DNA from: Stagnihabitans lacustris
GTDB lineage: Bacteria; Pseudomonadota; Alphaproteobacteria; Rhodobacterales; Rhodobacteraceae
Assembly: GCF_025950525.1 (NCBI RefSeq)
Contig: NZ_JAPDGS010000001.1
Coordinates: 1-64,000 of the forward strand
Length of the DNA stretch: 64,000 nucleotides
Direction of reading: 5' to 3'
Shown piece by piece: positions 17,174 to 26,277 of the stretch (position 1 is its first letter; each line of letters opens with the position of its first letter). The position numbers and the translations under genes were made by a program. Below the pieces are notes generated by a model that saw nothing but the letters and a program-made list of their open reading frames with translations, did no database searches and was not told the origin of the DNA.

Positions 17174-18202
17174 TTACGCGCGGGGATTCAACAGCTTGGC
17201 CATCAGGTCGGCGCTGCGGATGCGGCCGATCCGGTCGGCGCCCTGGGTCACAGCCAGCTCTTCGACGCCCTTGGACAAGAGCTCCATCACCGCCTTGACC
17301 GGGGTTTCGCAATCGACCGCCGCCGAGGCCTCCGACGCGCCCAGTCCCATGACATCCCGCGCCGTAAGAACCCCAAGCGGGTTCATATGGGCGACGAAAT
17401 CGGCCACGTAATCCGACACGGGGTTGGCGATGATTTCGCGCGCGGTGCCGATCTGGACGATGCGGCCACCCTCCATCAGGGCGATGCGATCCCCCAGCTT
17501 GAAGGCCTCGTCCAGGTCATGGGAGACGAAGATGATCGTGCGTTTCAACCGAGCCTGAAGGTCCAGAAGCTCGTCCTGCAGCTTGGCGCGGATCAGGGGG
17601 TCCAGCGCCGAAAACGGCTCGTCCATCAGAAGGATCGGCGCCTGGGTCGCAAAGGCGCGGGCCAGGCCCACGCGCTGCTGCATCCCGCCCGACAGCTCTC
17701 CGACCTTGCGTTCGGCCCATTGCGTCAGGTTCACCAGCGCCAGTTGTTCGTCGACCTTGGGCGCGCGGGTGGCCGGGTCCATGCCCGCCAGCTCTAGCCC
17801 GAGGCCGACATTTTCGCGCACCGTCCGCCAGGGCAGAAGGCCGAACTGCTGGAAAACCATGGCGATTTTCGACAGGCGCAGCTTGCGTAGCGCCTCGGGT
17901 TCGGCCTTGGTGACGGACACCATTTTCCCGCCATCGGCCACCCGAACCTCGCCCCGCACCACCGGGTTCAGGGCGTTCACCCCGCGCAGAAGCGTCGATT
18001 TGCCAGAGCCCGAAAGCCCCATCAGCACCAAAATCTCGCCCTCGGCCACCGAAAGCGAGCAGTCATGCACGCCCAGAACCTGCCCGGTCCGGGTCTGGAT
18101 CTCGGCCCGTGACAGGCCCTCGTCCATCAGCGGCAAGGCGCGGTCGGAATGGTCGCCGAAAACGATGGAAACCTTGTCGAATTCAACAGCTGGCAGCGTC
18201 AT
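17174..18202 (-). CDS. choV: Choline ABC transporter, ATP-binding protein
   Basis: A 342-residue ProV/OpuAA-type ATPase that powers choline (or betaine) import. It shows Walker A GLSGSGKSTL, Q-loop FQQFGLLPW, signature LSGGMQQRVGLARA, Walker B ILLMDEPFSALDP and the switch histidine FVSHDLDEA. A long N-terminal lead with DEGLSRAEI is typical of ProV, and the C-terminus (about 285-342) is a shortened CBS-like region. It overlaps choW by four bases. Confidence 0.9.
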   Translation of the reverse strand: MTLPAVEFDKVSIVFGDHSDRALPLMDEGLSRAEIQTRTGQVLGVHDCSLSVAEGEILVLMGLSGSGKSTLLRGVNALNPVVRGEVRVADGGKMVSVTKAEPEALRKLRLSKIAMVFQQFGLLPWRTVRENVGLGLELAGMDPATRAPKVDEQLALVNLTQWAERKVGELSGGMQQRVGLARAFATQAPILLMDEPFSALDPLIRAKLQDELLDLQARLKRTIIFVSHDLDEAFKLGDRIALMEGGRIVQIGTAREIIANPVSDYVADFVAHMNPLGVLTARDVMGLGASEASAAVDCETPVKAVMELLSKGVEELAVTQGADRIGRIRSADLMAKLLNPRA

Positions 18203-19029
18203 TTCGTCACCCGAAGCATGCGGTCCAGAAGGATGGCCAGAGCCACGATGACAGCGCCGGATTCAAAGCCCAGGTCGGGCCGCACCTGGTTCAGCGCCTT
18301 GACGACCGGGACGCCCAGACCCGCGGCCCCAACCCAGGCCGAAATCACGACCATGGACAGCGACAGCATGATCGTCTGGTTCAGCCCGGCCATGATCTGC
18401 GGAAAGGCCCAGGGCAGTTCGACCTTCCACAGGACCTGACGCTTGGTGGCGCCAAAGGCGGTTGCGGCCTCCAGCAGCGCGGTGGGCGTCGAGGACACCC
18501 CCAGATGCGTCAACCGGATCGAGGTCGGCACGACAAAGATGATCGAGGCGAACAGCGCGGGCACCAAGCCGATGCCGAACAGGATCACGAAAGGGATCAG
18601 ATAGACCGGCGCGGGCAGGGTCTGCATCAGGTCAAGCACCGGTTGCATGGCCTGATAAAGTCGCGGGCGATGGGCGGCCACGACGCCCATGGGCACACCG
18701 ATGGCCATGCAGATGGCGCAGACGAAGGCCACCAGGCCCAGGGTCTCGGTGGTTTGTTCCCAATAGCCTTGGTTCAGGATGAACAGAAACCCAAGCGCCA
18801 CGATGACACAGGGTTGCCAGCGGCGCTGGATGAACCAAGTCAGGGCCACGAAAAGCGCCACGATCACAAGGGCATGGGGCCATTGCAGCACGGCGGTCAG
18901 AGCGTTGATGCCGTCTTCGGTCGCATCGCCAAAGGCTTTGAACCAGGGTTTGAAATTGATCTTCAGCCCGTCGAAAACCCATTTCGCCGTGGCGCCTACC
19001 GGAATCTTCCAGCTTTCCAAGAATTCCAT
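18199..19029 (-). CDS. choW: Choline ABC transporter, permease
   Basis: A 276-residue inner-membrane permease of the ProW/OpuAB family with about six hydrophobic segments and the coupling-loop motif near GATKRQVLWKVELPWAFPQIMAG. It forms the channel between ChoX and ChoV. The start at 19029 follows GGGGAACAG. It is separated from choX by a 53-base gap that contains a terminator-like hairpin, and it overlaps choV by four bases. Confidence 0.9.
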   Translation of the reverse strand: MEFLESWKIPVGATAKWVFDGLKINFKPWFKAFGDATEDGINALTAVLQWPHALVIVALFVALTWFIQRRWQPCVIVALGFLFILNQGYWEQTTETLGLVAFVCAICMAIGVPMGVVAAHRPRLYQAMQPVLDLMQTLPAPVYLIPFVILFGIGLVPALFASIIFVVPTSIRLTHLGVSSTPTALLEAATAFGATKRQVLWKVELPWAFPQIMAGLNQTIMLSLSMVVISAWVGAAGLGVPVVKALNQVRPDLGFESGAVIVALAILLDRMLRVTK

Positions 19030-19050
19030 CTGTTCCCCGCGCGGAAAGGA

Positions 19051-19074
19051 AAACCCCGGGAGTTCTTCCCGGGG
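19051..19074 (-). terminator. Intercistronic hairpin after choX
   Basis: On the minus strand the 8-bp stem CCCCGGGA/TCCCGGGG with a 5-base loop is followed by a short T run. It sits between choX and choW, so it probably lets only part of the transcription continue, raising the ratio of binding protein to permease. Confidence 0.65.
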
Positions 19075-19082
19075 TCAGGGGT

Positions 19083-20012
19083 TTATTGCAGGGCTGCCGT
19101 GACCGCCGCTTTGGCGTCGCCGCCATCCTTGGTGGTCACGCCGTCAAGCCAGGGCTCCCAGGCGGCGGGGTTGGCGGCAAGCCAGGCCTTCGCGGCCACA
19201 GCCGGATCGGCGCCGTCATTCAGGATCGCGCCCATGATCTCGTTTTCCATAGCCAAGGAAAACACCAGGTTGGTCAACAGCTTGCCCTGATTCGGGCACT
19301 CGGTGACATAGCCCGCGCGGGTGTTGGTCGCGACCGTCGCGCCGCCGAAGTTCGGGCCGAAGTAATCGTCGCCGCCCGCCAGATAGGTCATCTTGTAGTT
19401 GGCATTCATCGGATGGGGCTCCCAGCCAAGGAAGATGATCGGCTTGCCCTCGCCGTCCTTGTTGCCGACCTCGGCCAGCATCCCCTGTTCCGAGCTTTCG
19501 ACGACTTCGAACCCGTCCAGCCCGAAGGGACCCGAAGCGATCATGTCCGAGATCAGGCGGTTGCCGTCATTGCCGGGTTCGATGCCATAGATCTTGCCTT
19601 CCAGCGCGTCCTTGTGGGCGGCGATGTCCTTGAAATCCTTGATGCCAAGTGCCGCGCCGGCCTCGTTGGTGGCCAGGGTATACTTGGCGCCTTCCAGGTT
19701 GGTGCGCACGGTGTCGACGGTTTTCGCGTCCCGATAGGGGGCGATATCGGCCTCCATCGTCGGCATCCAGTTGCCCAGGAAAACGTCGATATCGCCCTCG
19801 GCCAGACCGGTATAGGTCACGGGCACGGCCAGAACCTTGGTCTCGGTCTCATAGCCCAGGGCTTCGACGATCAGGCTGGTGGCGGCGGTCGTCGCGGTGA
19901 TGTCGGTCCAGCCCACATCCGAGAAAATGATCTTGTCGCAGCCTTCGGCGAAAGCCGCGCCGGACATGGCAAAACAGACAGCCGACGCCATCAGAGCCGA
20001 TTTCAGTTTCAT
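19083..20012 (-). CDS. choX: Choline-binding periplasmic protein
   Basis: A 309-residue substrate-binding protein of the OpuAC/ChoX family with a signal peptide (MKLKSALMASAVCFAMSGAAFA). The mature protein starts EGCDKIIFSDVGWTDI and contains FLGNWMPTM and FLGWEPHPMN, which carry the aromatic residues used for quaternary ammonium binding. Start 20012 is set by the signal peptide. First gene of choXWV and divergent from betI; the shared control region holds a BetI-like operator, consistent with choline-induced expression. Confidence 0.9.
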   Translation of the reverse strand: MKLKSALMASAVCFAMSGAAFAEGCDKIIFSDVGWTDITATTAATSLIVEALGYETETKVLAVPVTYTGLAEGDIDVFLGNWMPTMEADIAPYRDAKTVDTVRTNLEGAKYTLATNEAGAALGIKDFKDIAAHKDALEGKIYGIEPGNDGNRLISDMIASGPFGLDGFEVVESSEQGMLAEVGNKDGEGKPIIFLGWEPHPMNANYKMTYLAGGDDYFGPNFGGATVATNTRAGYVTECPNQGKLLTNLVFSLAMENEIMGAILNDGADPAVAAKAWLAANPAAWEPWLDGVTTKDGGDAKAAVTAALQ

Positions 20013-20032
20013 TCCAGTCTCCCCGTTTTTTG

Positions 20033-20053
20033 TTGATTGACGAGTCAATAAAC
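20033..20053. promoter_or_regulatory. BetI-type operator between choX and betI
   Basis: The perfect palindrome ATTGAC-GA-GTCAAT (20036-20049) lies in the 109-base region between choX and betI. It resembles the ATTGA-type inverted repeat bound by BetI at bet genes in other proteobacteria. It lies 21 bases before the choX start, where a repressor would block transcription of the uptake genes. Confidence 0.7.
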
Positions 20054-20121
20054 TTCAAGCTAGCTGCAAAAAGCAAGTGTTTTTCACCGCGAACTGCACT
20101 GCGAACCCCTTGAGAGACAGC

Positions 20122-20730
20122 ATGCCGAAGCTAGGGATGGAGCCTATACGCAAAGAAGCGCTCGTCAAAGCCACGATCGTCGAGATCGGGCGGACGGGCT
20201 CTTTGGACGTGACGGTCAGCCAGATTGCCAAGCGGGCGGGGATGTCTTCGGCCCTGGCGCATCACTATTTCGGGTCCAAGGAAGACATGTTCCTGGCCGC
20301 GATGCGCCATGTTCTGACGATTTACGGGGCCGAGGTGCGGGGCGCGCTGCACTTGGCCACGACGCCGATGGGGCGGGTCGAGGCGGTGTTGCGCGCCTCT
20401 TTCAGCCCGGCGAATTTTCGGCGCGAGGCGGTGGGGGCCTGGCTGAACTTCTGGGTTTTGTCGCTGACCGTGCCGGGGGCGCGGCGGCTGGTCGCGGTCT
20501 ATCAGCGGCGCTTGCGGTCCAATCTGCTGGCGGGTCTGCGGCCCTTGGCGGGCGACCGGGCCGAGGTCGTGGCCGAGGGTCTGGGCGCGTTGATCGACGG
20601 GCTTTATCTGCGCGAAGTGTTGAAATCGGGCGCGCCGGATGGGGCGGCGGCAGTGGCGACGGCGATGGATTACCTGGCCGTTGAACTGGGCAAGGAGGGG
20701 CTTTTGGACGCCTCTCGCCCAACCTTGTGA
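20122..20730 (+). CDS. betI: Choline-responsive TetR-family repressor
   Basis: A 202-residue TetR regulator whose N-terminus [18 protein letters not shown] is characteristic of BetI. The DNA-binding HTH is visible as [26 protein letters not shown] (residues about 34-59); the rest is the ligand-binding domain. BetI releases DNA when choline is present. Start 20122 fits the family better than an upstream in-frame ATG at 20077. It is followed directly by betA. Confidence 0.92.
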   Translation: MPKLGMEPIRKEALVKATIVEIGRTGSLDVTVSQIAKRAGMSSALAHHYFGSKEDMFLAAMRHVLTIYGAEVRGALHLATTPMGRVEAVLRASFSPANFRREAVGAWLNFWVLSLTVPGARRLVAVYQRRLRSNLLAGLRPLAGDRAEVVAEGLGALIDGLYLREVLKSGAPDGAAAVATAMDYLAVELGKEGLLDASRPTL

Positions 20731-20744
20731 ATCAGGAGAATCGG

Positions 20745-22406
20745 ATGCAGGCGGATTATGTGATCATCGGGTCGGGGTCCTCGGGCTCGGCTGTGGCTTA
20801 CCGCTTGGGTGAGGCGGGCCATTCGGTCATCGTGATCGAAGAGGGCGGCACCGATGCCGGCCCCTTCATCCAGATGCCGGCGGCCTTGTCCTATCCGATG
20901 AACATGAAACGCTATGACTGGGGGTTCCAGTCCGAGCCGGAACCCTATCTGGGGGGGCGCAGGCTTGCCACGCCGCGGGGGCGGGTGATCGGCGGGTCGT
21001 CGTCCATCAACGGGATGGTCTATGTCCGCGGCCATGCGCGCGACTATGACACCTGGGAAGAGCTGGGCGCGCAGGGCTGGGCCTATGCCGATGTGCTGCC
21101 CTATTTCAAGCGGATGGAGCATTGGCACGGCGAGGCGGATGGGTCGTCCGAGGTCTCGGAATACCGCGGCACGGATGGGCCTTTGCACATCACGCGCGGG
21201 CCTCGGAACAACGTGCTGTTCAACGCCTTTGTCGAGGCCGGGCGTCAGGCGGGCTATAACGTGACGGGCGACTATAACGGCGAGGCCCAAGAGGGCTTCG
21301 GCGCGATGGAGGCCACGATTTACAAGGGCAAACGCTGGTCGGCGGCCACCGCCTACCTGAAACCGGCGATGAAATCGGGGCGCGTGCAGCTTTATCGCGC
21401 CTATGCGCGTCGGGTGGTCATTCAGGACGGCCGCGCGGTGGGGGTCGAAGTGTCCCGCGGCGACAAGATCGAGGTGATCCGGGCGACCCGTGAGGTCATC
21501 ATCTCGGCCTCCACGATCAACACGCCCAAGATCCTGATGCTGTCGGGGATCGGCCCCGCGGACCACCTGCGCGAGATGGGGATTCCCGTTGTGGCCGACC
21601 GTCCCGGCGTGGGCGGCAACCTGCAAGACCACCTGGAACTGTATCTGCAATTCGCCGCGGTCAATCCGATAACGCTTTATAAATACTGGAATATCTGGGG
21701 CAAGGCGCTGATCGGGGCCGAGTGGCTTTTGACCGGCAAGGGGCTTGGCGCGTCCAACCAGTTCGAAAGCTGCGGCTTTATCCGGTCGCGGGCGGGGCTG
21801 GAATATCCGGATATCCAGTATCACTTCCTGCCCATCGCGGTGCGCTATGACGGCAAGGCCAGCGCGCATGGCCATGGGTTTCAGGTCCATACCGGGCCGA
21901 TGCGGTCGCGCTCGCGCGGGCGGATCAGCCTGCGGTCGTCCGATCCGAAAGATTCGCCGAAAATCCTGTTCAATTATATGTCAGACCCCTCGGATTGGGA
22001 GGATTTCCGCAAGGCCATCCGCCTGACGCGTGAGATTTTCGGCCAGCCCGCCATGGCGCCGCATGTGAAATCCGAGATTCAGCCGGGCGCGGGCGTGCAG
22101 TCCGATGCCGAACTGGACGCCTTCATCCGCGACCATGTCGAAAGCGCCTATCACCCCTGCGGCACCTCGCGGATGGGGCGCGCCGATGATCCGCTGGCCG
22201 TGGTCGACCCCGAGGCGCGGGTGATCGGCGTCGAGGGCCTGCGCGTCGCCGACAGCTCGGTCTTTCCGCAGGTGACGAATGGCAATCTGAACGGGCCGTC
22301 GATCATGACCGGCGAAAAGATCGCCGATCACATTCTGGGGCGCAAGCTGCCGCGGTCGAACCTGCAGCCCTGGATCAATCCGAACTGGCGGACGGCCCAA
22401 CGTTAG
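20745..22406 (+). CDS. betA: Choline dehydrogenase
   Basis: A 553-residue GMC-family flavoprotein that oxidises choline to betaine aldehyde, the first step to the osmoprotectant glycine betaine. It has the N-terminal FAD motif [18 protein letters not shown], the GMC signature near [14 protein letters not shown] and the catalytic histidine region [14 protein letters not shown] selects ATG 20745 over an overlapping GTG at 20727. Its partner betB is not in the window. The 3' end overlaps the convergent CoxG-like gene by 32 bases. Confidence 0.94.
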   Translation: MQADYVIIGSGSSGSAVAYRLGEAGHSVIVIEEGGTDAGPFIQMPAALSYPMNMKRYDWGFQSEPEPYLGGRRLATPRGRVIGGSSSINGMVYVRGHARDYDTWEELGAQGWAYADVLPYFKRMEHWHGEADGSSEVSEYRGTDGPLHITRGPRNNVLFNAFVEAGRQAGYNVTGDYNGEAQEGFGAMEATIYKGKRWSAATAYLKPAMKSGRVQLYRAYARRVVIQDGRAVGVEVSRGDKIEVIRATREVIISASTINTPKILMLSGIGPADHLREMGIPVVADRPGVGGNLQDHLELYLQFAAVNPITLYKYWNIWGKALIGAEWLLTGKGLGASNQFESCGFIRSRAGLEYPDIQYHFLPIAVRYDGKASAHGHGFQVHTGPMRSRSRGRISLRSSDPKDSPKILFNYMSDPSDWEDFRKAIRLTREIFGQPAMAPHVKSEIQPGAGVQSDAELDAFIRDHVESAYHPCGTSRMGRADDPLAVVDPEARVIGVEGLRVADSSVFPQVTNGNLNGPSIMTGEKIADHILGRKLPRSNLQPWINPNWRTAQR

Positions 22407-22845
22407 GCGGGCCTTCGACGTGATCGCGCAACCTGATGAAAAGGTTGCGCAAAATCTCGTTTGCTTGTTCCTCGCGTTCGGCCATCACCCGGCCCGCCAG
22501 CCCTTGGGCGCGCAGCTCTCCGGTCCACGACAGCGTGGCCAGACCGTCGTCATCCGGCGGCGCAGTGGTCAAATCCAGCTGCACTTGCACCTTGCCGCCG
22601 ATCAGATGGGCGGCCTTGATCGCCAGCGTGAAGGCCGGGGCGGTCTCGGTCAGCGCCATCGTGCCTTGCAAGGTCAGCGAGATCGGGCCGATGCTGCGGC
22701 GGACGGTGAAGTCGGCCACGCCGTCCTCGACCTTGCGGAAGTCAAAGCCGAAGGGGGCGATGGCGGTCAGGACTGCGCCCTGGGCCAGGCCGCGGGCCAC
22801 GAGTTCCGCCGGTCCGGTGGTGCGAATACTGCCGTCGAGTTGCAT
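22375..22845 (-). CDS. CoxG-like SRPBCC family protein
   Basis: A 156-residue protein with the look of the CoxG/SRPBCC fold: an N-terminal MQLDGSI strand, a middle with alternating hydrophobic strands ([33 protein letters not shown]) and a C-terminal helix rich in charge. Such proteins bind hydrophobic ligands or serve as membrane recruitment factors; in CO dehydrogenase operons CoxG helps anchor the enzyme. No cox genes are nearby, so the role here is unknown. It lies 32 bases after the start of the MFS gene. Confidence 0.7.
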   Translation of the reverse strand: MQLDGSIRTTGPAELVARGLAQGAVLTAIAPFGFDFRKVEDGVADFTVRRSIGPISLTLQGTMALTETAPAFTLAIKAAHLIGGKVQVQLDLTTAPPDDDGLATLSWTGELRAQGLAGRVMAEREEQANEILRNLFIRLRDHVEGPPNVGPSASSD

Positions 22846-22877
22846 GGCCAGGGTCCTGTTTTGAATCCGGTTGATGC

Positions 22878-24074
22878 TTAGCCAAGTGGCTTGGGCCTTG
22901 CAAGGCCACGAGGCAGATCAAGGCTAAGGGCAAGCGTGGAAAGCACCGAAGCCGCAAGCATAAGCGCGACAAGCGGCAGGGCGCCGCTGCCCGGCCCCAA
23001 AAGCCAGACCGCCAGCGCCGAAAGCCCCGCCCCCGCCCCGATCGAGATCGCGCCACCAAGTCCCGAAGCCGTGCCAGCCAGTTCCGGGACGGCTTGCAGC
23101 ATCCCGCCATTGGCGTTGGGTAGGGCCATGCCATTGCCCACCCCCAAAAAGACCATGGCGCCGAAAAACACCCAAGGCCCCGACAGGTCCAGCAGGGTCA
23201 AAAGCGCAAGGCCGGCCATCGAAAGGGTGGTGATCGAGGTGCCGATGACGATCATCCGCACCATCCCCAGCCGCACCGAATACCGTCCGGCAAGGTAGTT
23301 TCCCGCCATATAGCCGACCGAGGGCAGGGCAAAAGCCGCGCCGATCTGGGCGGGGCTTAGGCCATAGACCACGGCGCCGACGAAGGGGGCTCCGCCAAGG
23401 AATGAATAAAAACAACCGGAAGCCAGGGAAGCGACCCCGCAAAACGCCCAGAAGCTGCGATTTTTCAACAACCGGGGGTAGAGGTGCAGGTGTGACACGC
23501 CCCGCCGCGGCGTCGCGGTCTCTCCCAGGTCGGCGAAGGTCAGGGCCGTGGTGATCAGGCCAAGCGCCAGCAGCATCCAGAAGGTCGATTGCCAGCCAAA
23601 GCTGTCGGCCATGGCGCCGCCGATGGCCGGGCCGATCATCGGCACCAGGCTCATCCCCATGGTGACATAGCCGATCATCGAGGCGGCCTCGGGGCCTTCG
23701 ACCATGTCGCGGACCACGGCGCGCGACAGGACCATGCCGGTCGAGACGACGGCCTGGATCATGCGGAACACAAGGAATGTCCCGGCGTCGGGGGCGTAAA
23801 GCGTCCCCACCGTCGCCAACAGAAAGACCCCCAGCGCCCCCAGGATCACCGGCCTGCGCCCAAAGCGGTCCGAGATCGGCCCCACCGCCAGTTGCAGCAC
23901 CGCCGACAGCGCCAGATACAGCGACACCGACAGCTGCATCGTCGCCACATCGGTGTGAAACCACGCGGCCATGGCGGGCAAGGCGGGCAGCATCAGCGAC
24001 AGGGTAAACGAAGACAGGCCGGCCAAAAGCGTCAGCGTCACGATCCGCGGCGGGGTCTGGCGGTTCAGGAACAT
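22878..24074 (-). CDS. MFS multidrug efflux transporter (Bcr/CflA type)
   Basis: A 398-residue inner-membrane transporter with 12 hydrophobic segments. The DHA1 motif A appears as GPISDRFGRRPVILGAL after the second segment, and motif C-like glycine/proline content is seen in MSLVPMIGPAIGGAMAD, as in Bcr/CflA drug:proton antiporters. The ATG at 24074 overlaps the stop of the upstream DUF486 gene by one base (TGATG), so the two are probably cotranslated. Confidence 0.87.
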   Translation of the reverse strand: MFLNRQTPPRIVTLTLLAGLSSFTLSLMLPALPAMAAWFHTDVATMQLSVSLYLALSAVLQLAVGPISDRFGRRPVILGALGVFLLATVGTLYAPDAGTFLVFRMIQAVVSTGMVLSRAVVRDMVEGPEAASMIGYVTMGMSLVPMIGPAIGGAMADSFGWQSTFWMLLALGLITTALTFADLGETATPRRGVSHLHLYPRLLKNRSFWAFCGVASLASGCFYSFLGGAPFVGAVVYGLSPAQIGAAFALPSVGYMAGNYLAGRYSVRLGMVRMIVIGTSITTLSMAGLALLTLLDLSGPWVFFGAMVFLGVGNGMALPNANGGMLQAVPELAGTASGLGGAISIGAGAGLSALAVWLLGPGSGALPLVALMLAASVLSTLALSLDLPRGLARPKPLG

Positions 24075-24421
24075 CAGAACTTGTGAAAGATGAAAAAGGC
24101 GCCAAGTGCGATAAAGCCAAATCCGATGCCTTGGCTCCAAGAAATCGGCTCTTTCAGGTAGAAGTATGAAAAGGCCACAAAGACGGTCAGGGTCAGGACC
24201 TCTTGGATCGTCTTCAGTTGCGCTGCGTTATAGATGCCATGCCCGATGCGATTGGCGGGGACCTGCAGCACATATTCGAACAGCGCGATGCCCCAGGACA
24301 CCAGGATCACCGTCACCAAAGGCGCGGTCTTGAACTTCAGGTGGCCATACCAGGCGAAGGTCATGAAAACGTTCGAGGCGGCCAAAAGAAGGATGGTCAG
24401 GATCGGGGCGGGTATCGACAT
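24074..24421 (-). CDS. DUF486 (DMT-like) small membrane protein
   Basis: A 115-residue protein with four hydrophobic segments and the typical DUF486 ending LKEPISWSQGIGFGFIALGAFFIFHKF (in part). These are small relatives of drug/metabolite transporters with no proven substrate. The ATG at 24421 follows GGAGA; the longer upstream frame would overlap the divergent gene. It forms an operon with the MFS gene. Confidence 0.85.
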   Translation of the reverse strand: MSIPAPILTILLLAASNVFMTFAWYGHLKFKTAPLVTVILVSWGIALFEYVLQVPANRIGHGIYNAAQLKTIQEVLTLTVFVAFSYFYLKEPISWSQGIGFGFIALGAFFIFHKF

Positions 24422-24478
24422 GGGCGTCTCCTTCAGGTTCAGATAGCGCAAGGCGATCGGCGGCGGAAGGGCGTGTTG

Positions 24479-24853
24479 ATGCGGGTATTCCTTGGTGTGA
24501 TGGCGTTTTGGCCGGGCCTGGCCCTGGGGCAAGAGCCCATCCTTCTGCCCTCGGGCGCCCAGGCCGCGCTGGTCGAGGTCATTGCCAATTCCCCCGGGTC
24601 AAACGGCCCGGCGCTGCGCTATCGCTTTGTCGCGCCCGACCTGGGCGCGGCGGAGGCGGTGTCGGCCGACTCGGATTGGCTGTGCCAGACCTATGCCCTG
24701 CCGCGCCTGCCGGTGACGGGGCCGGTGCCGGGCGAAATCATCATCTCCTTGGCCGACCGCGATGTGCCCTTGGGTGAAAGCGACCCCGAGGCGCGGCAAT
24801 TCTTCAACGCCTATTCCATCGAGGCCGGAAACTGCCTATGGGAACCCTTCTGA
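24479..24853 (+). CDS. DUF6497-like secreted protein
   Basis: A 124-residue protein with a short signal peptide (MRVFLGVMAFWPGLALG). The mature part contains two cysteines (DWLCQTYALP and GNCLWEPF) that could form a disulfide and a conserved-looking EIIISLADRDVPLGE segment, recalling the DUF6497 family of Rhodobacterales. Function unknown. The next gene starts 12 bases later. Confidence 0.7.
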   Translation: MRVFLGVMAFWPGLALGQEPILLPSGAQAALVEVIANSPGSNGPALRYRFVAPDLGAAEAVSADSDWLCQTYALPRLPVTGPVPGEIIISLADRDVPLGESDPEARQFFNAYSIEAGNCLWEPF

Positions 24854-24865
24854 GAGGGACTAGCG

Positions 24866-25261
24866 ATGCAAAAACACCGGGGATTCCCAAGCCGCCTGCC
24901 AGGCACCGACTTCCAGTTCACCATTCGCCGGGCGAACATGAAGGAAGGCGCCTCAAAGATCGTGCGCCGTGAGCGGTTTCGCGACCGCAAGACGCTGGAT
25001 CGCAAGGCCGATACGGCCTTTATGGCAGCCCTGTGGGCGCAGTTCGGCGAAGAGGTCTTCGAGCGCGGCAACCTGGATGCCGGGCGGCTGTCGTGGCTGA
25101 TCGGGCGCGAGGTCGTGCCGGCGGAAGACCCCTGGGACCCGGCCTCTTATGACACCTTGTTCCGGATCGACCTGACCAAGGCGCAGATCGCCTTTCCAGA
25201 GGTCTTTGCCGAGGATGCCGAGGACTTCTTTGCCGGTGGCGAGGACGAAGACTGGGAGTGA
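24866..25261 (+). CDS. Conserved unknown protein with acidic tail
   Basis: A 131-residue soluble protein with a basic N-terminal half (KIVRRERFRDRKTLDRK) and a strongly acidic C-terminus (EDAEDFFAGGEDEDWE). No signal peptide, membrane segment or recognised domain. GAGAGGG precedes ATG 24866. It follows the DUF6497-like gene by 12 bases and is probably cotranscribed; an intrinsic terminator lies about 150 bases downstream. Confidence 0.75.
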   Translation: MQKHRGFPSRLPGTDFQFTIRRANMKEGASKIVRRERFRDRKTLDRKADTAFMAALWAQFGEEVFERGNLDAGRLSWLIGREVVPAEDPWDPASYDTLFRIDLTKAQIAFPEVFAEDAEDFFAGGEDEDWE

Positions 25262-25407
25262 TGGGCGGGCGCTTGCCCAAGGCGGGCCAACCATGGGCGG
25301 GAACTGGCCGCTTCACGGGCGCGTCATTTGCCCGCAGCCCGGGACCGCGGCAAGGTTAATACAGGGCATCGAGAGCGATCCCTTCGACCCTACCCTTCCT
25401 ATCCTTG

Positions 25408-25436
25408 GGCCCGGCCTTTGGTCGGGCCGCCTTTTT
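25408..25436 (+). terminator. Intrinsic terminator after the 24.5-25.3 kb gene pair
   Basis: A 9-bp stem GGCCCGGCC/GGTCGGGCC with a TTT loop is followed three bases later by TTTTT. It is in a 280-base gap between the unknown gene and the small lipoprotein gene. Confidence 0.75.
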
Positions 25437-25475
25437 GGCGAAGCTTTGCCGGTGGGTGGGAAAACCGCTTTGCCA

Positions 25476-25498
25476 ATTGTCCCGAAATGGGGGACAAT
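25476..25498. promoter_or_regulatory. Palindrome upstream of the small lipoprotein gene
   Basis: ATTGTCCC (25476-25483) and GGGACAAT (25491-25498) form a perfect 8-base inverted repeat with a 7-base centre, 43 bases before the lipoprotein ATG. The position suits an operator or a 5' hairpin. I do not recognise the binding factor. Confidence 0.45.
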
Positions 25499-25541
25499 GG
25501 CGCGGCAACTTTAGTTTGCGTAAAGAGGAATGAGGCAGAAC

Positions 25542-25742
25542 ATGTATAAATCTCTCGCAGCCTTGGCTTTGATGACCGCCGCTCTGGCGGGCTGCAATGG
25601 CCCGGTGAATTCGAACTGCGCCGCTTTGGGCGCTGTGGCTGGTGCGGCTTTGGGCGCTGCCACCGACAACAAGCTGGCCGAATCGGCCATCATCGGCGGC
25701 GTGGCCGGTGCAGTGGCTGGCGATCAGGGCTATTGCCGGTAA
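25542..25742 (+). CDS. Small glycine-zipper lipoprotein
   Basis: A 66-residue protein with a lipoprotein signal ending in the lipobox LAGC (cysteine about residue 17), followed by a short glycine-zipper stretch (GAVAGAALGAATDN and GGVAGAVAGDQG). It should be acylated and membrane-attached. Similar short lipoproteins are common, but their roles are mostly unknown. ATG 25542 is preferred over 25530 because GAGG sits six bases before it. Confidence 0.8.
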   Translation: MYKSLAALALMTAALAGCNGPVNSNCAALGAVAGAALGAATDNKLAESAIIGGVAGAVAGDQGYCR

Positions 25743-25762
25743 CACCTTCCCACGGGAAGCAG

Positions 25763-25794
25763 AACGCCCGGGACCCATGGTCCCGGGCGTTTTC
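25763..25794. terminator. Bidirectional terminator between the lipoprotein gene and mutT
   Basis: A perfect 13-bp stem AACGCCCGGGACC/GGTCCCGGGCGTT with a 3-base loop, followed by TTT. It lies between convergent genes, and its A/T-rich ends suit both directions. Confidence 0.85.
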
Positions 25795-25796
25795 AT

Positions 25797-26195
25797 TTAC
25801 AGCCAGTCGCGCAGGATCGGGATCAGCGGGATGTCGGCGGGCGGCATCGGGTAATCCTTCAGCCGCTGCGGCGCGACCCAGGCCAGGGTCTGCCCCTCAC
25901 GCGGGGTGGGGATGCCCTGCCAGCGCCTGCAGGCGAACAGCGGCATCAGCAGGTGGAAGGTCTCGTAGCTGTGGCTGGCGAATGTCAGCGGCGCGAGGCA
26001 AGAGCTGTGGGTTTCGATGCCCAGCTCTTCGTGCAGCTCGCGGATGAGGGCGGCTTCGGGGGTCTCGCCGGGTTCGACCTTGCCACCGGGGAATTCCCAA
26101 AGGCCCGCCAGGGACTTGCCCGGTGGGCGTTGCGCCAGAAGCACGCGACCTTCGGTGTCGATCAGGGCGACCGCAGTGACGAGGAGCAGGTTCAT
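25797..26195 (-). CDS. mutT: MutT-type Nudix hydrolase
   Basis: A 132-residue Nudix protein, the size of MutT, which hydrolyses 8-oxo-dGTP to keep oxidised guanine out of DNA. The Nudix box is complete: G-x5-E-x7-REL-x2-E-x-G in GGKVEPGETPEAALIRELHE followed by ELGIE. The start at 26195 gives the family N-terminus (LLLVTAVALID). It is third in a likely operon after the parvulin gene and argJ. Confidence 0.88.
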   Translation of the reverse strand: MNLLLVTAVALIDTEGRVLLAQRPPGKSLAGLWEFPGGKVEPGETPEAALIRELHEELGIETHSSCLAPLTFASHSYETFHLLMPLFACRRWQGIPTPREGQTLAWVAPQRLKDYPMPPADIPLIPILRDWL

Positions 26196-26205
26196 GTGAC
26201 ACGTC

Positions 26206-26224
26206 CCGGGGGCGCTGCCCCCGG
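26206..26224. repeat. GGGGGCGCTGCCCCC palindrome upstream of mutT
   Basis: CCGGGGGC pairs with GCCCCCGG around GCT, followed by GGACCCCCGGAATATTT. It lies in the argJ-mutT gap. This GC-rich palindrome with an AATATTT tail looks like a dispersed intergenic element of Rhodobacteraceae. Confidence 0.55.
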
Positions 26225-26277
26225 ACCCCCGGAATATTTGGGTCAATGTGAAAGGTGGCGCAGTTTCTGCCGCGCCA

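Noticed and set aside
20745..22406. Complete choline-to-betaine pathway in this locus
   Set aside because: Betaine aldehyde dehydrogenase (betB) is not present between 17 and 24 kb, so only uptake and the first oxidation step are encoded here.
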